Origin: a bacterium
Lineage (GTDB): Bacteria > Bacteroidota > Ignavibacteria > Kapaibacteriales > UBA2268
NCBI GenBank assembly: GCA_024710535.1
Contig: JANJUO010000538.1
Location: 1 to 22,661, forward strand
DNA length: 22,661 nt
Reading direction: 5' to 3'
Made by a program: the position numbers and the translations under genes
The notes under the pieces: generated by a model
Seen by the model: the letters and a program-made list of their open reading frames with translations, nothing else
What the model was told of the DNA's origin: nothing
Databases searched by the model: none
Part shown: positions 16,032 to 22,661 of the stretch, piece after piece
Position numbering within the stretch: the stretch's first letter is position 1
How the letters are laid out: every line of letters starts with the position of its first letter

Positions 16032-16778
16032 ATGAAAAAGAATATTTTGATTTGCTTGCTGGCTATAGTTGCAATGATAATTTATTCTTGCGATGAATCT
16101 GCAACCGGACCAAACGAGATTGCAGGCTCCACAGATGTTGAATTTACCAAAGTTGGCGATCAAACATTGGCATATTTGTATTTCAATGGCGAATATGTGC
16201 AAAATGTTGAGGATTCGATAGTAGTTATCAAAAACGATAATGGTATTATAACTACTTTTGCGAAATTTGTATTTGATACTATTGCAACAAAGAAATTAGA
16301 CACATTACTTGGCACCTCTGAATTAAACAATGACATTAAATTCAATATTTTAAATACTTATCTGAATAAATTTGGCGTTAATTTGGATACTACAAACAAA
16401 AACGCAATGACTTTAACCGTTGAATTAAAATCAAAGGTTACTTCTGAAGGTATTCAGGACTTTATGTATAGTGGTGGCAATATGTCCAAGCCATTTACAA
16501 TTGTGAAATATGCAAGTAATGTGGGGGACAAATACGAATTTACAGACGTTGACAATCTGAAAATTACAAGAACAGTAGTTTCAAAATCTACAACTGATGA
16601 TTATCCGGTTGGTTTTTGGAACATAAAAGTTTCACAGGTTGAGGAATCTAAAGAAGATCCTATTGTTGAAAAAATCACTTATATTGCAAATCATAAGTTT
16701 GGGATGGTAGGCGCAGTGATCAAATTCAAAAATGGAAATTCTGCGAAATTGGGCTTTTTGCCTCCAAATATGAAATAA
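16032..16778 (+). CDS. Putative lipoprotein of unknown function
   Basis: A 248-residue protein with a lipoprotein signal: KK near the start, a hydrophobic core, and a lipobox ending IYSC, with Cys20 as the modified residue, followed by the acidic DESATG. The mature part has no cysteines that I can see and alternates short strands such as TLAYLYFNGEYV and TLTVELKSKV. The C-terminal half, from VGDKYEFTDVDNLKITRTVV to ITYIANHKFGMVGAV, resembles a small beta-rich domain. I do not recognise the family. AAGGCG lies just before the ATG. It is followed by a perfect-stem terminator shared with the convergent lipoprotein gene. It may be co-transcribed with cstA, but that alone says little about its job. 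Confidence 0.75.
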   Translation: MKKNILICLLAIVAMIIYSCDESATGPNEIAGSTDVEFTKVGDQTLAYLYFNGEYVQNVEDSIVVIKNDNGIITTFAKFVFDTIATKKLDTLLGTSELNNDIKFNILNTYLNKFGVNLDTTNKNAMTLTVELKSKVTSEGIQDFMYSGGNMSKPFTIVKYASNVGDKYEFTDVDNLKITRTVVSKSTTDDYPVGFWNIKVSQVEESKEDPIVEKITYIANHKFGMVGAVIKFKNGNSAKLGFLPPNMK

Positions 16779-16781
16779 ATA

Positions 16782-16817
16782 AAAGAGGAATGTAAATCTT
16801 TATTTACATTCCTCTTT
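16782..16817. terminator. Bidirectional terminator between convergent lipoprotein genes
   Basis: AAAGAGGAATGTAAA (16782-16796) and TTTACATTCCTCTTT (16803-16817) are perfect reverse complements, a 15-bp stem with a six-base loop. It lies three bases after the plus-strand stop and 18 bases beyond the minus-strand stop, so it can serve both genes; the A and T ends give a short U tract in either direction. Confidence 0.85.
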
Positions 16818-16835
16818 CTAATTCAATTCTAAAGA

Positions 16836-17480
16836 TTACGCTAAATAAGCGGCAAAGAAATTGTTCCAAATGATTTCTTGATCATCATTCAAAATTTCCT
16901 TAACAGCAGCGTCCAAAGTAAGAAGACAATTTCTTAATTGTTCTTTTGCTGAAAGAATAGCATCATTTGTAGCCATTTCGTTAGCAACCCACGCATCTAC
17001 TTCAGCAAGTGCTGTTTTTGCTTGTGCTTTTGTGATTAGTTTGGCTTTCAAAGAATCATTTATCGCTTTTCTCATTGCTTGAGCTTCTGCATTGATTGCA
17101 TTTTGAGCAGTTTTTAATGCTTCAAGAGCCGATACTTCACATGCTCTATATGCTTCAAGAGCAAGATCCAAAGCAATTTTTTGCTCTGCCGTAACATTCA
17201 TTTTCTTAATTGCTTTTTGGAAAGGTCCCATTGGCAATGGAGTAATTTTATATGTAGAAGCATTTGCGTTAGCGGCAAGCGGCATTTCGGCACTTGATTT
17301 ATCGATTGCAATTTCAAATTCATTCATACCAATGATTTGATTATCTGACTGCGAAATTGCTACTTTGCCCGGAGTTTCGTCCGGCTCAGTTACACCAATA
17401 TTTTTGTCGCAGGCGCTCAACACAAACACCAATGCAATTGCTGAAAGCAAAATTTTGCTTGTCAATATAAATTTGCTCAT
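16836..17480 (-). CDS. Putative helical lipoprotein of unknown function
   Basis: A 214-residue protein with a lipoprotein signal ending in LSAC (Cys24), then a Gly/Pro/acidic linker. From about residue 90 to the end it is almost wholly alpha-helical and rich in Ala, Lys and Glu (for example EALKTAQNAINAEAQAMRKAI and AKAQAKTALAEVDAWVA). Two cysteines stand out in the helical part, in YRACEVS and LRNCLLT. The layout, with MNVTAEQKIALDLALEAY and many regularly spaced charged residues, recalls Spy/CpxP-like or heavy-metal-resistance periplasmic helical proteins, but I see no diagnostic motif and do not assign it. AGGAATTATTTT precedes the ATG at 17480. It is convergent with the other lipoprotein gene. 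Confidence 0.75.
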   Translation of the reverse strand: MSKFILTSKILLSAIALVFVLSACDKNIGVTEPDETPGKVAISQSDNQIIGMNEFEIAIDKSSAEMPLAANANASTYKITPLPMGPFQKAIKKMNVTAEQKIALDLALEAYRACEVSALEALKTAQNAINAEAQAMRKAINDSLKAKLITKAQAKTALAEVDAWVANEMATNDAILSAKEQLRNCLLTLDAAVKEILNDDQEIIWNNFFAAYLA

Positions 17481-18025
17481 AAAATAATTCCTATATAAAA
17501 TTAATAATTTAAATTCAAAGCAAAATTACAATAAATATTCTAATCTTACAATTGATATTTTATTATAATCTTTTAATTACAAACAATTAACGCTAATTTA
17601 ACAAATCAATCAAGTGGAAGATTAATTATAATTAAAACTGTTCGAGTATTTTAGGCAATTCAGATTATTTTATTTCACAATTCAGCAAAAAATCCCCTGA
17701 ATAATTCCTATCTCATTTATTTTCTATAACAAAGCCGAATTTTCCTTATGAGTGCGAAGTTTCAATAATCCCCCATTGTATTGCAACAAGATCAACAACC
17801 GAGTCTTTAGCTTGCTATCGACAAAAATATTACAGACAAAAGGATACTCTGCGATTGACAAAGTGCGTGCTTACTCATTCAAATTCTTCGGTAGAACCTT
17901 TGTAATTAAGGATAATTTATTTTTGAAATCTCGAATAAATTCTATAAATTAGTATTTTAATTATTAAAATTTCCAAATGAAAAAACATAATTATCACTAT
18001 TCATAATTTTAAAAAGGTAGCAATC
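17481..18025. other. 545-base gap, no confident gene; possible remnant in the middle
   Basis: The outer parts are AT-rich and presumably contain the promoter of the minus-strand lipoprotein and that of rsmA. The middle (about 17750-17900) is visibly richer in G and C than its surroundings and has one open frame (GTG start at 17752, 66 codons). Its product matches no family I know, has no good ribosome site and no partner. A nine-codon ATG frame (17977-18006) lies just before rsmA. I see no RNA gene. The central segment may be a decayed gene or mobile-element fragment. Confidence 0.35.
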
Positions 18026-18871
18026 ATTAATAATAACAATCATATAAAACCAATTAAATCGCTTGGGCAAAACTTTTTAATCGACAAAAATATCGCCTTG
18101 AAAACGGTGAATGCTCTCGAAATTTCCGAAGATGATTATATTTTCGAAATAGGTCCTGGCGAAGGCTCTCTTACTCAATTGATTTTATCGCAAACAAAGA
18201 ATTTTACAGCAATCGAAATCGATAGGCGTGCAGTTGATTTACTGAAATTAAAATTCAAAGATATAGATGTTGTATTCTCGGATATTTTAAAAATTGATTT
18301 CGATGAACTCATTAAAAAAGCAAATGGCAAGCGGATAAAATTTATCGGCAATATTCCTTATTATATTTCAAGCGAGATTTTCTTTGCATTATTCGAGCAA
18401 TCAAATAAAATTTCAAAGGTAATTCTCACAATTCAGAAAGAAGTTGCACAGCGACTTTCAGCAAAGCAAAAAACTAAAGATTACGGGATTCTGACAATTG
18501 CAATGGCATTATGCGGCAAATCGAAAATCTTGTTTGACGTTCCCCCTGAATGTTTCTATCCAAAGCCAAATGTAAATTCTTCCGTAATTCAATTCGATTT
18601 CGATACCGAAAATCCTGATTCTGTTTATTTCAAAGGCATAATGAAGTTGATTCGTGCAGGATTTAATCAAAGACGAAAAAAATTGAGCAACGCTTTGAGC
18701 GGCTATTTTTCAAATATTAATAATGGAAAAGAAATCATTCAGGAAATAAAAAGTCATCCCAAATTTGCCAAATTCCTTGACAAAAGAGCAGAAGAACTAA
18801 CCAAAGATGATTTTGTTGATTTTTATAAATTTATAAATATTGATTCACAAAAGGCAAAGTATGAAAATTAA
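18026..18871 (+). CDS. rsmA: 16S rRNA dimethyladenosine transferase RsmA (KsgA), apparent ATT start
   Basis: The enzyme dimethylates two adjacent adenines near the 3' end of 16S rRNA during small-subunit assembly, using SAM. Counting from an ATT at 18026 gives 281 residues. The hallmark N-terminus SLGQNFLID (12-20) is followed by the SAM-binding FEIGPGEGSL (40-49), the catalytic NIPY (109-112) and, late in the protein, CFYPKPNVNSSV. The first ATG/GTG/TTG in frame is the TTG at 18098, which falls after SLGQNFL and would remove it. Upstream in frame there is no standard start back to a stop at 17978. AAAAAGG (18011-18017) is well placed for ATT at 18026 or ATC at 18023. The gene's end overlaps the PAP2 gene by 11 bases. 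A sequencing error or small frameshift in the first codons is the alternative. Confidence 0.85.
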   Translation: MNNNNHIKPIKSLGQNFLIDKNIALKTVNALEISEDDYIFEIGPGEGSLTQLILSQTKNFTAIEIDRRAVDLLKLKFKDIDVVFSDILKIDFDELIKKANGKRIKFIGNIPYYISSEIFFALFEQSNKISKVILTIQKEVAQRLSAKQKTKDYGILTIAMALCGKSKILFDVPPECFYPKPNVNSSVIQFDFDTENPDSVYFKGIMKLIRAGFNQRRKKLSNALSGYFSNINNGKEIIQEIKSHPKFAKFLDKRAEELTKDDFVDFYKFINIDSQKAKYEN

Positions 18872-19799
18872 TGAATGGAAAAAAATTTTGCAAATGCATG
18901 ATATTTATACAATTATTATGCTTGTTATTTACTCTCTTTTTTCAATAATTCTTTTTTCGAAATTAGATAATGCAATTGAACTTTTGGCTACAAATTTTGC
19001 TATATTTTCTGTGGTTTTATCTGTTTCTTATTTCCAACATAAGTACTCATCAAGCAAGGCACTGACAATTTTCCGTAAAGTTTATCTTGCTCCAATTGTT
19101 TATCTGATTTATGTGCAGGTGCAGAATTATGTGCAAATAATCAATCCAAATTTGGTAGATAATATTCTAATAAAGTGGGACCAATTTATTTTCGGGGGAA
19201 ATCCTACTGATTTTATGCACAAAATATCCTTTCCCTTTTTAACAGAAATACTTCAAATTTGCTATATGCTTTACTTTGTTATGCCTTTGATGGTAGCGAT
19301 AGATCTACATTTGAAGAAAAATACTGTTGGCTTTGATGAATTTGCAAGAATGATATTATTTGCTTTTTATTGGTCTTATTTGATGTATTTTTTTATGCCT
19401 GCAATAGGTCCAAGATTTACTTTACACGATTTTTCTACATTAAATTTGGAAATTCCGGGATTGTATCTCACTGAATTTTTACGAGGGATTGTAAATAATG
19501 GTGGCGGTATTCCAATAGGACATCCGGATCCGGCATCGGTGGTAAATCGCGATTGTATGCCAAGCGGACATACTTGGATAACACTTACAAATATGATAAT
19601 TGCATTCAGATATAAATCTTCTTTTAGATGGCTTGTGCTAATTGGAGGTTCTGGACTGATTTTAGCCACAGTATATTTGCGTTATCATTATGTAGTTGAT
19701 GTTTTGGCAGGAGCAATTTTTGCCGGGCTAACTTTCTGGCTCGAGCCAAAAGTAAGATCATTTTTCCAAAATAAATTCAAAATTGGGTTAGAGAAATAA
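18861..19799 (+). CDS. PAP2-superfamily membrane phosphatase (PAP2_3/Aur1-like)
   Basis: A 312-residue integral membrane protein with about six or seven hydrophobic segments. The superfamily motifs appear in the C-terminal half: GPR (183-185) in the position of motif C1, PSGH (234-237) with His237, and RYHYVVD (274-280) with His276 and Asp280, leading into LAGAIFAG. The C3 motif lacks the usual Arg six residues before the His, as I recall for some PAP2_3/inositol-phosphorylceramide-synthase-like members, so a lipid phosphate phosphatase or phosphotransferase acting on a lipid headgroup is likely. The substrate is unknown. The ATG at 18861 follows AAAAGG by six bases and overlaps the rsmA end by 11 bases, so it is probably co-transcribed with rsmA. 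An in-frame TTG at 18840 is a weaker start. Confidence 0.82.
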   Translation: MKINEWKKILQMHDIYTIIMLVIYSLFSIILFSKLDNAIELLATNFAIFSVVLSVSYFQHKYSSSKALTIFRKVYLAPIVYLIYVQVQNYVQIINPNLVDNILIKWDQFIFGGNPTDFMHKISFPFLTEILQICYMLYFVMPLMVAIDLHLKKNTVGFDEFARMILFAFYWSYLMYFFMPAIGPRFTLHDFSTLNLEIPGLYLTEFLRGIVNNGGGIPIGHPDPASVVNRDCMPSGHTWITLTNMIIAFRYKSSFRWLVLIGGSGLILATVYLRYHYVVDVLAGAIFAGLTFWLEPKVRSFFQNKFKIGLEK

Positions 19800-19803
19800 A
19801 TTA

Positions 19804-19826
19804 GTCAGATGCAACATCTGACGGAG
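19804..19826. repeat. REP-like hairpin 1
   Basis: GTCAGATG-CAA-CATCTGAC is a perfect 8-bp stem with a three-base loop and a GGAG tail. It shares its architecture with the hairpin at 19857-19881. Confidence 0.7.
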
Positions 19827-19856
19827 ACATAATTCATGCTTTATAATATTTTTGTT

Positions 19857-19881
19857 CTGTCGGTTGTTACAACCGACAGAG
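19857..19881. repeat. REP-like hairpin 2
   Basis: CTGTCGGTTG-TTA-CAACCGACAG is a perfect 10-bp stem with a three-base loop and an AGAG tail at 19878-19881. Its inner eight pairs differ from hairpin 1 at two positions, both with compensating changes. It may also serve as a transcription stop after the PAP2 gene. Confidence 0.7.
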
Positions 19882-19972
19882 CTCAATAGTTCAGAATCTA
19901 AAAATAATTTATAACTTTTTCTAATTTCATTCGTTTTGATTGTGAATTTTAATTTTAACAAAGGAATAAAAA

Positions 19973-21304
19973 ATGAAACAATTAATTTTATTGATAATTG
20001 TTACTATTTCGGCTACTTTTGCTCAAGAGCAGAAGTCGATCGACATTACAATTTACAATAGTGAGTTAGGTGTTGTTAAAGATGTTCGTGAATTTGATCT
20101 CAAAAAAGGCAATTCACTCATTTATTTTAAAGATATACCGAATATGATTGACCCAAGTTCTGTGAAAATTAATTTTGATGGGATGATTTACGAACAAAAT
20201 TATCGCTATGATTTGGCTTCAATGCAGAAGATTTTAGAAAAATACATCGATAAAACTATCACGCTAAAGAATAAAGACGAGCAAATATCCGGCAAATTAA
20301 TTGCCGCCGGCTCACAAATTGTTCTTCAAAAAAATGAAGGTGGATTAGTGATGATTCCTGATGTATCAAAATATAATATTTCTGTTGATGAAATGCCGGC
20401 TGGATTTATAACGATGCCTACGCTTGTTTGGGATATTAATGCAAATAAATCAGGCAAACAAAATATCGAAGTTGCATATCATACAGCCGGAATTCGTTGG
20501 GAAGCTCAATATGTTGCCTTATTGAATAAAGATGATTCAAAAATATCATTAAAAAGTTGGGTTAGCATTATGAATAATTCAGGCGCCACATTCCAAAATG
20601 CTAATCTTAAATTAATTGCTGGCAGCATTAATCGAGTTAGGAATAATGATAATTATTTGAAAATGTCTATAGATTCAAGAGAAGGCGGATTAACATCGGC
20701 AATTCAATTAGAAGAAAAATCATTTTTCGAATATCATTTATATGAATTAAATAGAAAAACATCTCTATTGAATAATGAAACAAAGCAAATTTCACTTTTT
20801 GACGCAAATTATATCCCTGTAAAAAAGAAATTTGTTTACAAAAGTTATTTGGGCAAACAAAAAACAAACGCAAAAGTTATTATCGAATTTCTCAATTCAA
20901 AAGAAAATAATCTTGGGATGCCTTTCCCTGAAGGAATATTCAAAATCAACAAAGATGATGGCAGTAGTATTGCATTTATCGGAGAAGATCGAATTAATCA
21001 CACACCCAAAGATGAATTAATCAAATTGACAACCGGTGAAGCATTTGATGTATTGATCGAAGAAGACGCTATTTCCAGCGAAAGAATTTCAGATATAGTT
21101 ACCGAAAATGAATATGAAATCATTCTTAAAAATCGAAAAGAGAGCGATATTACAATAGACGTAATCAAATATTTGGGGCTAAATCATAAATTAATCAGTT
21201 CTGATTACAAGCCGGAATACAAAGGGAGCGAAGCCACATTCAAAATACCAGTCAAGAAAAATTCTGAATTAAAATTCAAATTCAAAGTAAGATTTTCTTA
21301 TTAG
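19973..21304 (+). CDS. Exported DUF4139-domain protein
   Basis: A 443-residue protein with a signal peptide (about residues 1-17, ending TFAQ). The N-terminal part starts with a strand-rich segment (IDITIYNSELGVVKDVREFDLKKG). The central segment YHTAGIRWEAQYVALLNKD, then SLKSWVSIMNNSGATFQNANLKLIAGSINRV (about residues 167-224), matches the DUF4139 family pattern of a beta-sandwich with W-x-A-x-Y and a NNSG.xFxNA turn. The rest is beta-rich and ends with a hydrophobic strand (FKFKVRFSY). The function of the family is unknown. AAAGGA precedes the ATG. It appears to be a single-gene unit, between the REP-like hairpins and a hairpin at 21412. Confidence 0.8.
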   Translation: MKQLILLIIVTISATFAQEQKSIDITIYNSELGVVKDVREFDLKKGNSLIYFKDIPNMIDPSSVKINFDGMIYEQNYRYDLASMQKILEKYIDKTITLKNKDEQISGKLIAAGSQIVLQKNEGGLVMIPDVSKYNISVDEMPAGFITMPTLVWDINANKSGKQNIEVAYHTAGIRWEAQYVALLNKDDSKISLKSWVSIMNNSGATFQNANLKLIAGSINRVRNNDNYLKMSIDSREGGLTSAIQLEEKSFFEYHLYELNRKTSLLNNETKQISLFDANYIPVKKKFVYKSYLGKQKTNAKVIIEFLNSKENNLGMPFPEGIFKINKDDGSSIAFIGEDRINHTPKDELIKLTTGEAFDVLIEEDAISSERISDIVTENEYEIILKNRKESDITIDVIKYLGLNHKLISSDYKPEYKGSEATFKIPVKKNSELKFKFKVRFSY

Positions 21305-21411
21305 AACGAATAGATTCCTTTAAAAAGAAATGATATAATTGCCTCGTAACCCTGCAACGTTTAGCTATGAAAATTAAAATTGATTGCAAACAGATACTAA
21401 AAACAAATTCG

Positions 21412-21432
21412 GGCTACTAAAAGGGTAGCCCT
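21412..21432. terminator. Possible terminator between the DUF4139 gene and hicA
   Basis: GGGCTAC and GTAGCCC form a perfect 7-bp stem with a seven-base loop. It lies 108 bases after the DUF4139 stop and 80 bases beyond the hicA stop, so it could end transcription from either side. The T runs on both sides are poor. Confidence 0.45.
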
Positions 21433-21511
21433 AAATATTTAGAAGCTCAGACATGTTTGTGCTTTCTTAGCCTTCACTGTTAGCATAAATTTATTAAAAA
21501 AAATGAATTTC

Positions 21512-21691
21512 TTAAATTAATTCAGCATCTTTCATTATGGAATTCAAAGTTCCGTTAGGAATATCTCGATTGTGGATAGGAACAACTACCATCTTTGCAT
21601 TATTCTTTTTGTAAATTGCATGGCTACCTGATTGTCTTATAAAAATAAAACCCTGCTTCTCAAGTAATCTGATTAATTCTTTTGGTTTCAT
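21512..21691 (-). CDS. hicA: HicA toxin (mRNA interferase)
   Basis: A 59-residue protein: M-KPKELIRLLEKQGF, then RQSGSHAIY, then VVVPIHNRDIPNGTLNSIMKDAEL. This is the HicA dsRBD-like toxin fold, with the catalytic His at residue 24 in the GSH motif, which cleaves mRNA when free. Its ATG shares the final A of the hicB TAA stop (21691), so it is translated immediately after hicB. The order hicB-hicA is the reverse of the commoner hicA-hicB order, though it occurs. It is well formed, with no truncation or frameshift. Confidence 0.93.
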   Translation of the reverse strand: MKPKELIRLLEKQGFIFIRQSGSHAIYKKNNAKMVVVPIHNRDIPNGTLNSIMKDAELI

Positions 21692-21876
21692 TATACAAAC
21701 TCTAAAACTTGCTCAGCAATTTCTTGTTCGAGTTCAACTTCCAAATACAGCATCATTGCGTCTTTCAAATTTTCCATTGCTTCGGCAACTGTTTTGCCAT
21801 GAGTATGACATCCGGGAAGTTCTGGAATCCAAGTGTGAAATTCATCGCCATCAGGTTCAATTTTGAATGTAAACAT
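21691..21876 (-). CDS. hicB: HicB-family antitoxin, short single-domain form
   Basis: A 61-residue protein beginning MFTFKIEPDGDEFHTWIPELPGCHTHGKT and continuing VAEAMENLKDAMMLYLEVEL. The IPELPGCHTHGKTVAEAMENLKDA core is the HicB partial RNase-H-like antitoxin domain. The usual C-terminal helix-turn-helix or ribbon-helix-helix DNA-binding domain is absent, so it may neutralise HicA without self-regulating in the classic way. I chose the ATG at 21876 because GGAG lies five bases upstream on the minus strand; an earlier in-frame start would add nine residues (MFVNGYGVI) without support. It shares one base with hicA. Confidence 0.93.
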   Translation of the reverse strand: MFTFKIEPDGDEFHTWIPELPGCHTHGKTVAEAMENLKDAMMLYLEVELEQEIAEQVLEFV

Positions 21877-21903
21877 AATTACTCCATATCCATTAACAAA
21901 CAA

Positions 21904-22450
21904 ATATTATGACAATTTTGTATTTAATTTATTTTATCAATATTATACCATTACTTCGGTTTAATGATTATGCCAGAATCAAATCATTTAAAGGTTGTGA
22001 TCTTGATTCTAATTTTGTGAAATCAATGATTTTTTTAGCATTATCAATTTCAATCCCTGTTTAATTCCCGTTTGCATCAAAATATTATTCCTACGGAATA
22101 TTGATATTAATACATCTATTTTAAAACTGTATTTTTTTTCGAAAATCTATTTACCCTATAATTCTTTCTCCGTAGGAGAAATCTGTTTGTAGAAAAGAAA
22201 TTCATAATTCAATTTATTTGAAAATCCCATAAGGATTTAAGGTTTGTAACTTGATGATTATAAATGCCTTTACAATCCAGTTTGGATTGCATAGTTTTTA
22301 TAATTAATTAATATATTTGGTCAATTTTATACTATTATGCAATCCCTGACGGGATTGGTGGTGGAAGTTTAGATTCTGCTGTTACAAATATGTAATCCAT
22401 ACTGGTTTTTCATTTCTCAAACAAGAATGTTTGAACTACCAAAAACAAAA
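21904..22450. other. Gene-free stretch carrying a cluster of short perfect hairpins
   Basis: No coding region is supportable here. It holds the hicBA promoter region at its left end and six short perfect hairpins spaced 60-80 bases apart, five of which share the core TCC-loop-GGA. They are listed as one repeat feature. Confidence 0.6.
22086..22434. repeat. Series of small palindromes with a TCC...GGA core
   Basis: Perfect stems: TATTCC-TAC-GGAATA (22086-22100), TTTCTCC-GTA-GGAGAAA (22165-22181), AAATCC-CATAA-GGATTT (22222-22238), CAATCCA-GTT-TGGATTG (22273-22289), CAATCCC-TGAC-GGGATTG (22340-22357), and TCAAACA-AGAA-TGTTTGA (22417-22434). The first five place TCC before the loop and GGA after it, while the outer bases differ but still pair. 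Such a set suggests an interspersed palindrome family or a decayed array. Confidence 0.6.
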
Positions 22451-22482
22451 AAACCTTCCGAATCTGATACTTCGGAAGGTTT
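22451..22482 (-). terminator. Rho-independent terminator of the right-edge gene (minus strand)
   Basis: AAACCTTCCGAA and TTCGGAAGGTTT form a perfect 12-bp stem with an eight-base loop. On the minus strand it is followed by a run of T, and it lies 29 bases past the stop codon of the gene at 22512. Confidence 0.92.
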
Positions 22483-22511
22483 CGATTTAATTTAAAATCC
22501 GAGCTGAATTT

Positions 22512-22661
22512 TTAAGTGCCGGCATTGTAATCGTTTATATAAATCAACTGTTCTTCAGTCAATGAGTCAATACACAAGCCCCTCATTTCTAATTTTGTTT
22601 TTGCAACAACTTCATCTTGGTCAAGTGGAATATCCATAACTGCGATAGGCATTTTTTCGCC
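22512..22661 (-). CDS. ahcY: S-adenosylhomocysteine hydrolase, 3' end only (partial)
   Basis: The last 49 codons of a minus-strand gene that runs off the right edge. The translation includes MPIAVMDIPLDQDEVVA, KTKLEMRGLCIDSLTEEQ and a final YINDYNAGT. The pattern of IP..D.EVA..KL...G..ID.LTEEQ..Y....GT matches the C-terminus of the archaeal/Thermotoga-like S-adenosylhomocysteine hydrolases, which bind NAD and split S-adenosylhomocysteine into adenosine and homocysteine. Only the C-terminal helix region is seen, so the identity rests on this short segment. Its terminator is at 22451-22482. Confidence 0.75.
   Translation of the reverse strand, partial: GEKMPIAVMDIPLDQDEVVAKTKLEMRGLCIDSLTEEQLIYINDYNAGT

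Noticed and set aside
17752..17952. 66-codon frame before rsmA as a real gene
   Set aside because: GTG start with no ribosome site, no family resemblance and no partner; noted only as part of the gap.
21305..21511. Small gene between the DUF4139 gene and hicA
   Set aside because: All frames are short and lack a ribosome site; only the hairpin at 21412-21432 stands out.
21709..21912. Plus-strand frame over hicB
   Set aside because: It is the antisense shadow of a clear HicB gene and encodes no recognisable protein.

Overview
The window reads as chromosomal DNA from an AT-rich member of the Bacteroidota/Chlorobiota (FCB) group. The taxonomic evidence is a PorD/DUF4835 protein of the type IX secretion system (T9SS), a giant secreted protein that ends in a T9SS C-terminal sorting domain, a PorV/PorQ-like beta-barrel, several lipoproteins and a candidate Bacteroidota-type promoter (TTTG-N19-TAnnTTTG). 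An Ignavibacteria/Kapabacteria-like lineage is my guess; the sequence alone does not fix it.

Layout. Positions 61-1863 hold a divergent pair: porD on the minus strand and an outer-membrane beta-barrel gene on the plus strand. Positions 2034-5146 hold a plus-strand housekeeping cluster: peptidase E, a CoA-pyrophosphatase-type Nudix hydrolase, the ribosome-assembly GTPase EngB, and a WG-repeat exported protein. Positions 5228-7508 hold a DegP/HtrA protease whose end overlaps an MlaF-like ABC ATPase, suggesting a joint envelope-maintenance role. A short TA-flanked inverted-repeat element (7531-7768) separates these from an acetylating aldehyde dehydrogenase and a small, degenerate STAS protein (7920-9646), closed by a clear terminator. 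A roughly 700-base AT-rich leader precedes the 1343-residue T9SS cargo protein (10344-14375). It is followed by a CstA-type transporter, then two convergent lipoprotein genes that share one perfect-palindrome terminator (14547-17480). Positions 18026-19799 hold rsmA/ksgA, apparently with a non-standard start codon, overlapping a PAP2-type membrane phosphatase. A pair of REP-like hairpins, a DUF4139 exported protein, a minus-strand HicB-HicA toxin-antitoxin pair (hicA is only 59 codons), a field of small palindromes and the 3' end of an S-adenosylhomocysteine hydrolase gene complete the window.

The T9SS components and the long cargo protein belong to one functional theme, cell-surface display: PorD is needed for the secretion machine and the cargo carries its export tag. 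Most other genes are housekeeping or envelope functions. The most notable items are the rsmA gene with no ATG/GTG/TTG upstream of its conserved N-terminus, the pair of co-varying REP hairpins, the MITE-like element with a second palindrome inside it, the GEVED domain nested inside a fibronectin-like repeat, and the leader of the giant cargo gene. I see no clearly new multi-gene system; the novelty is in small elements and domain architecture.
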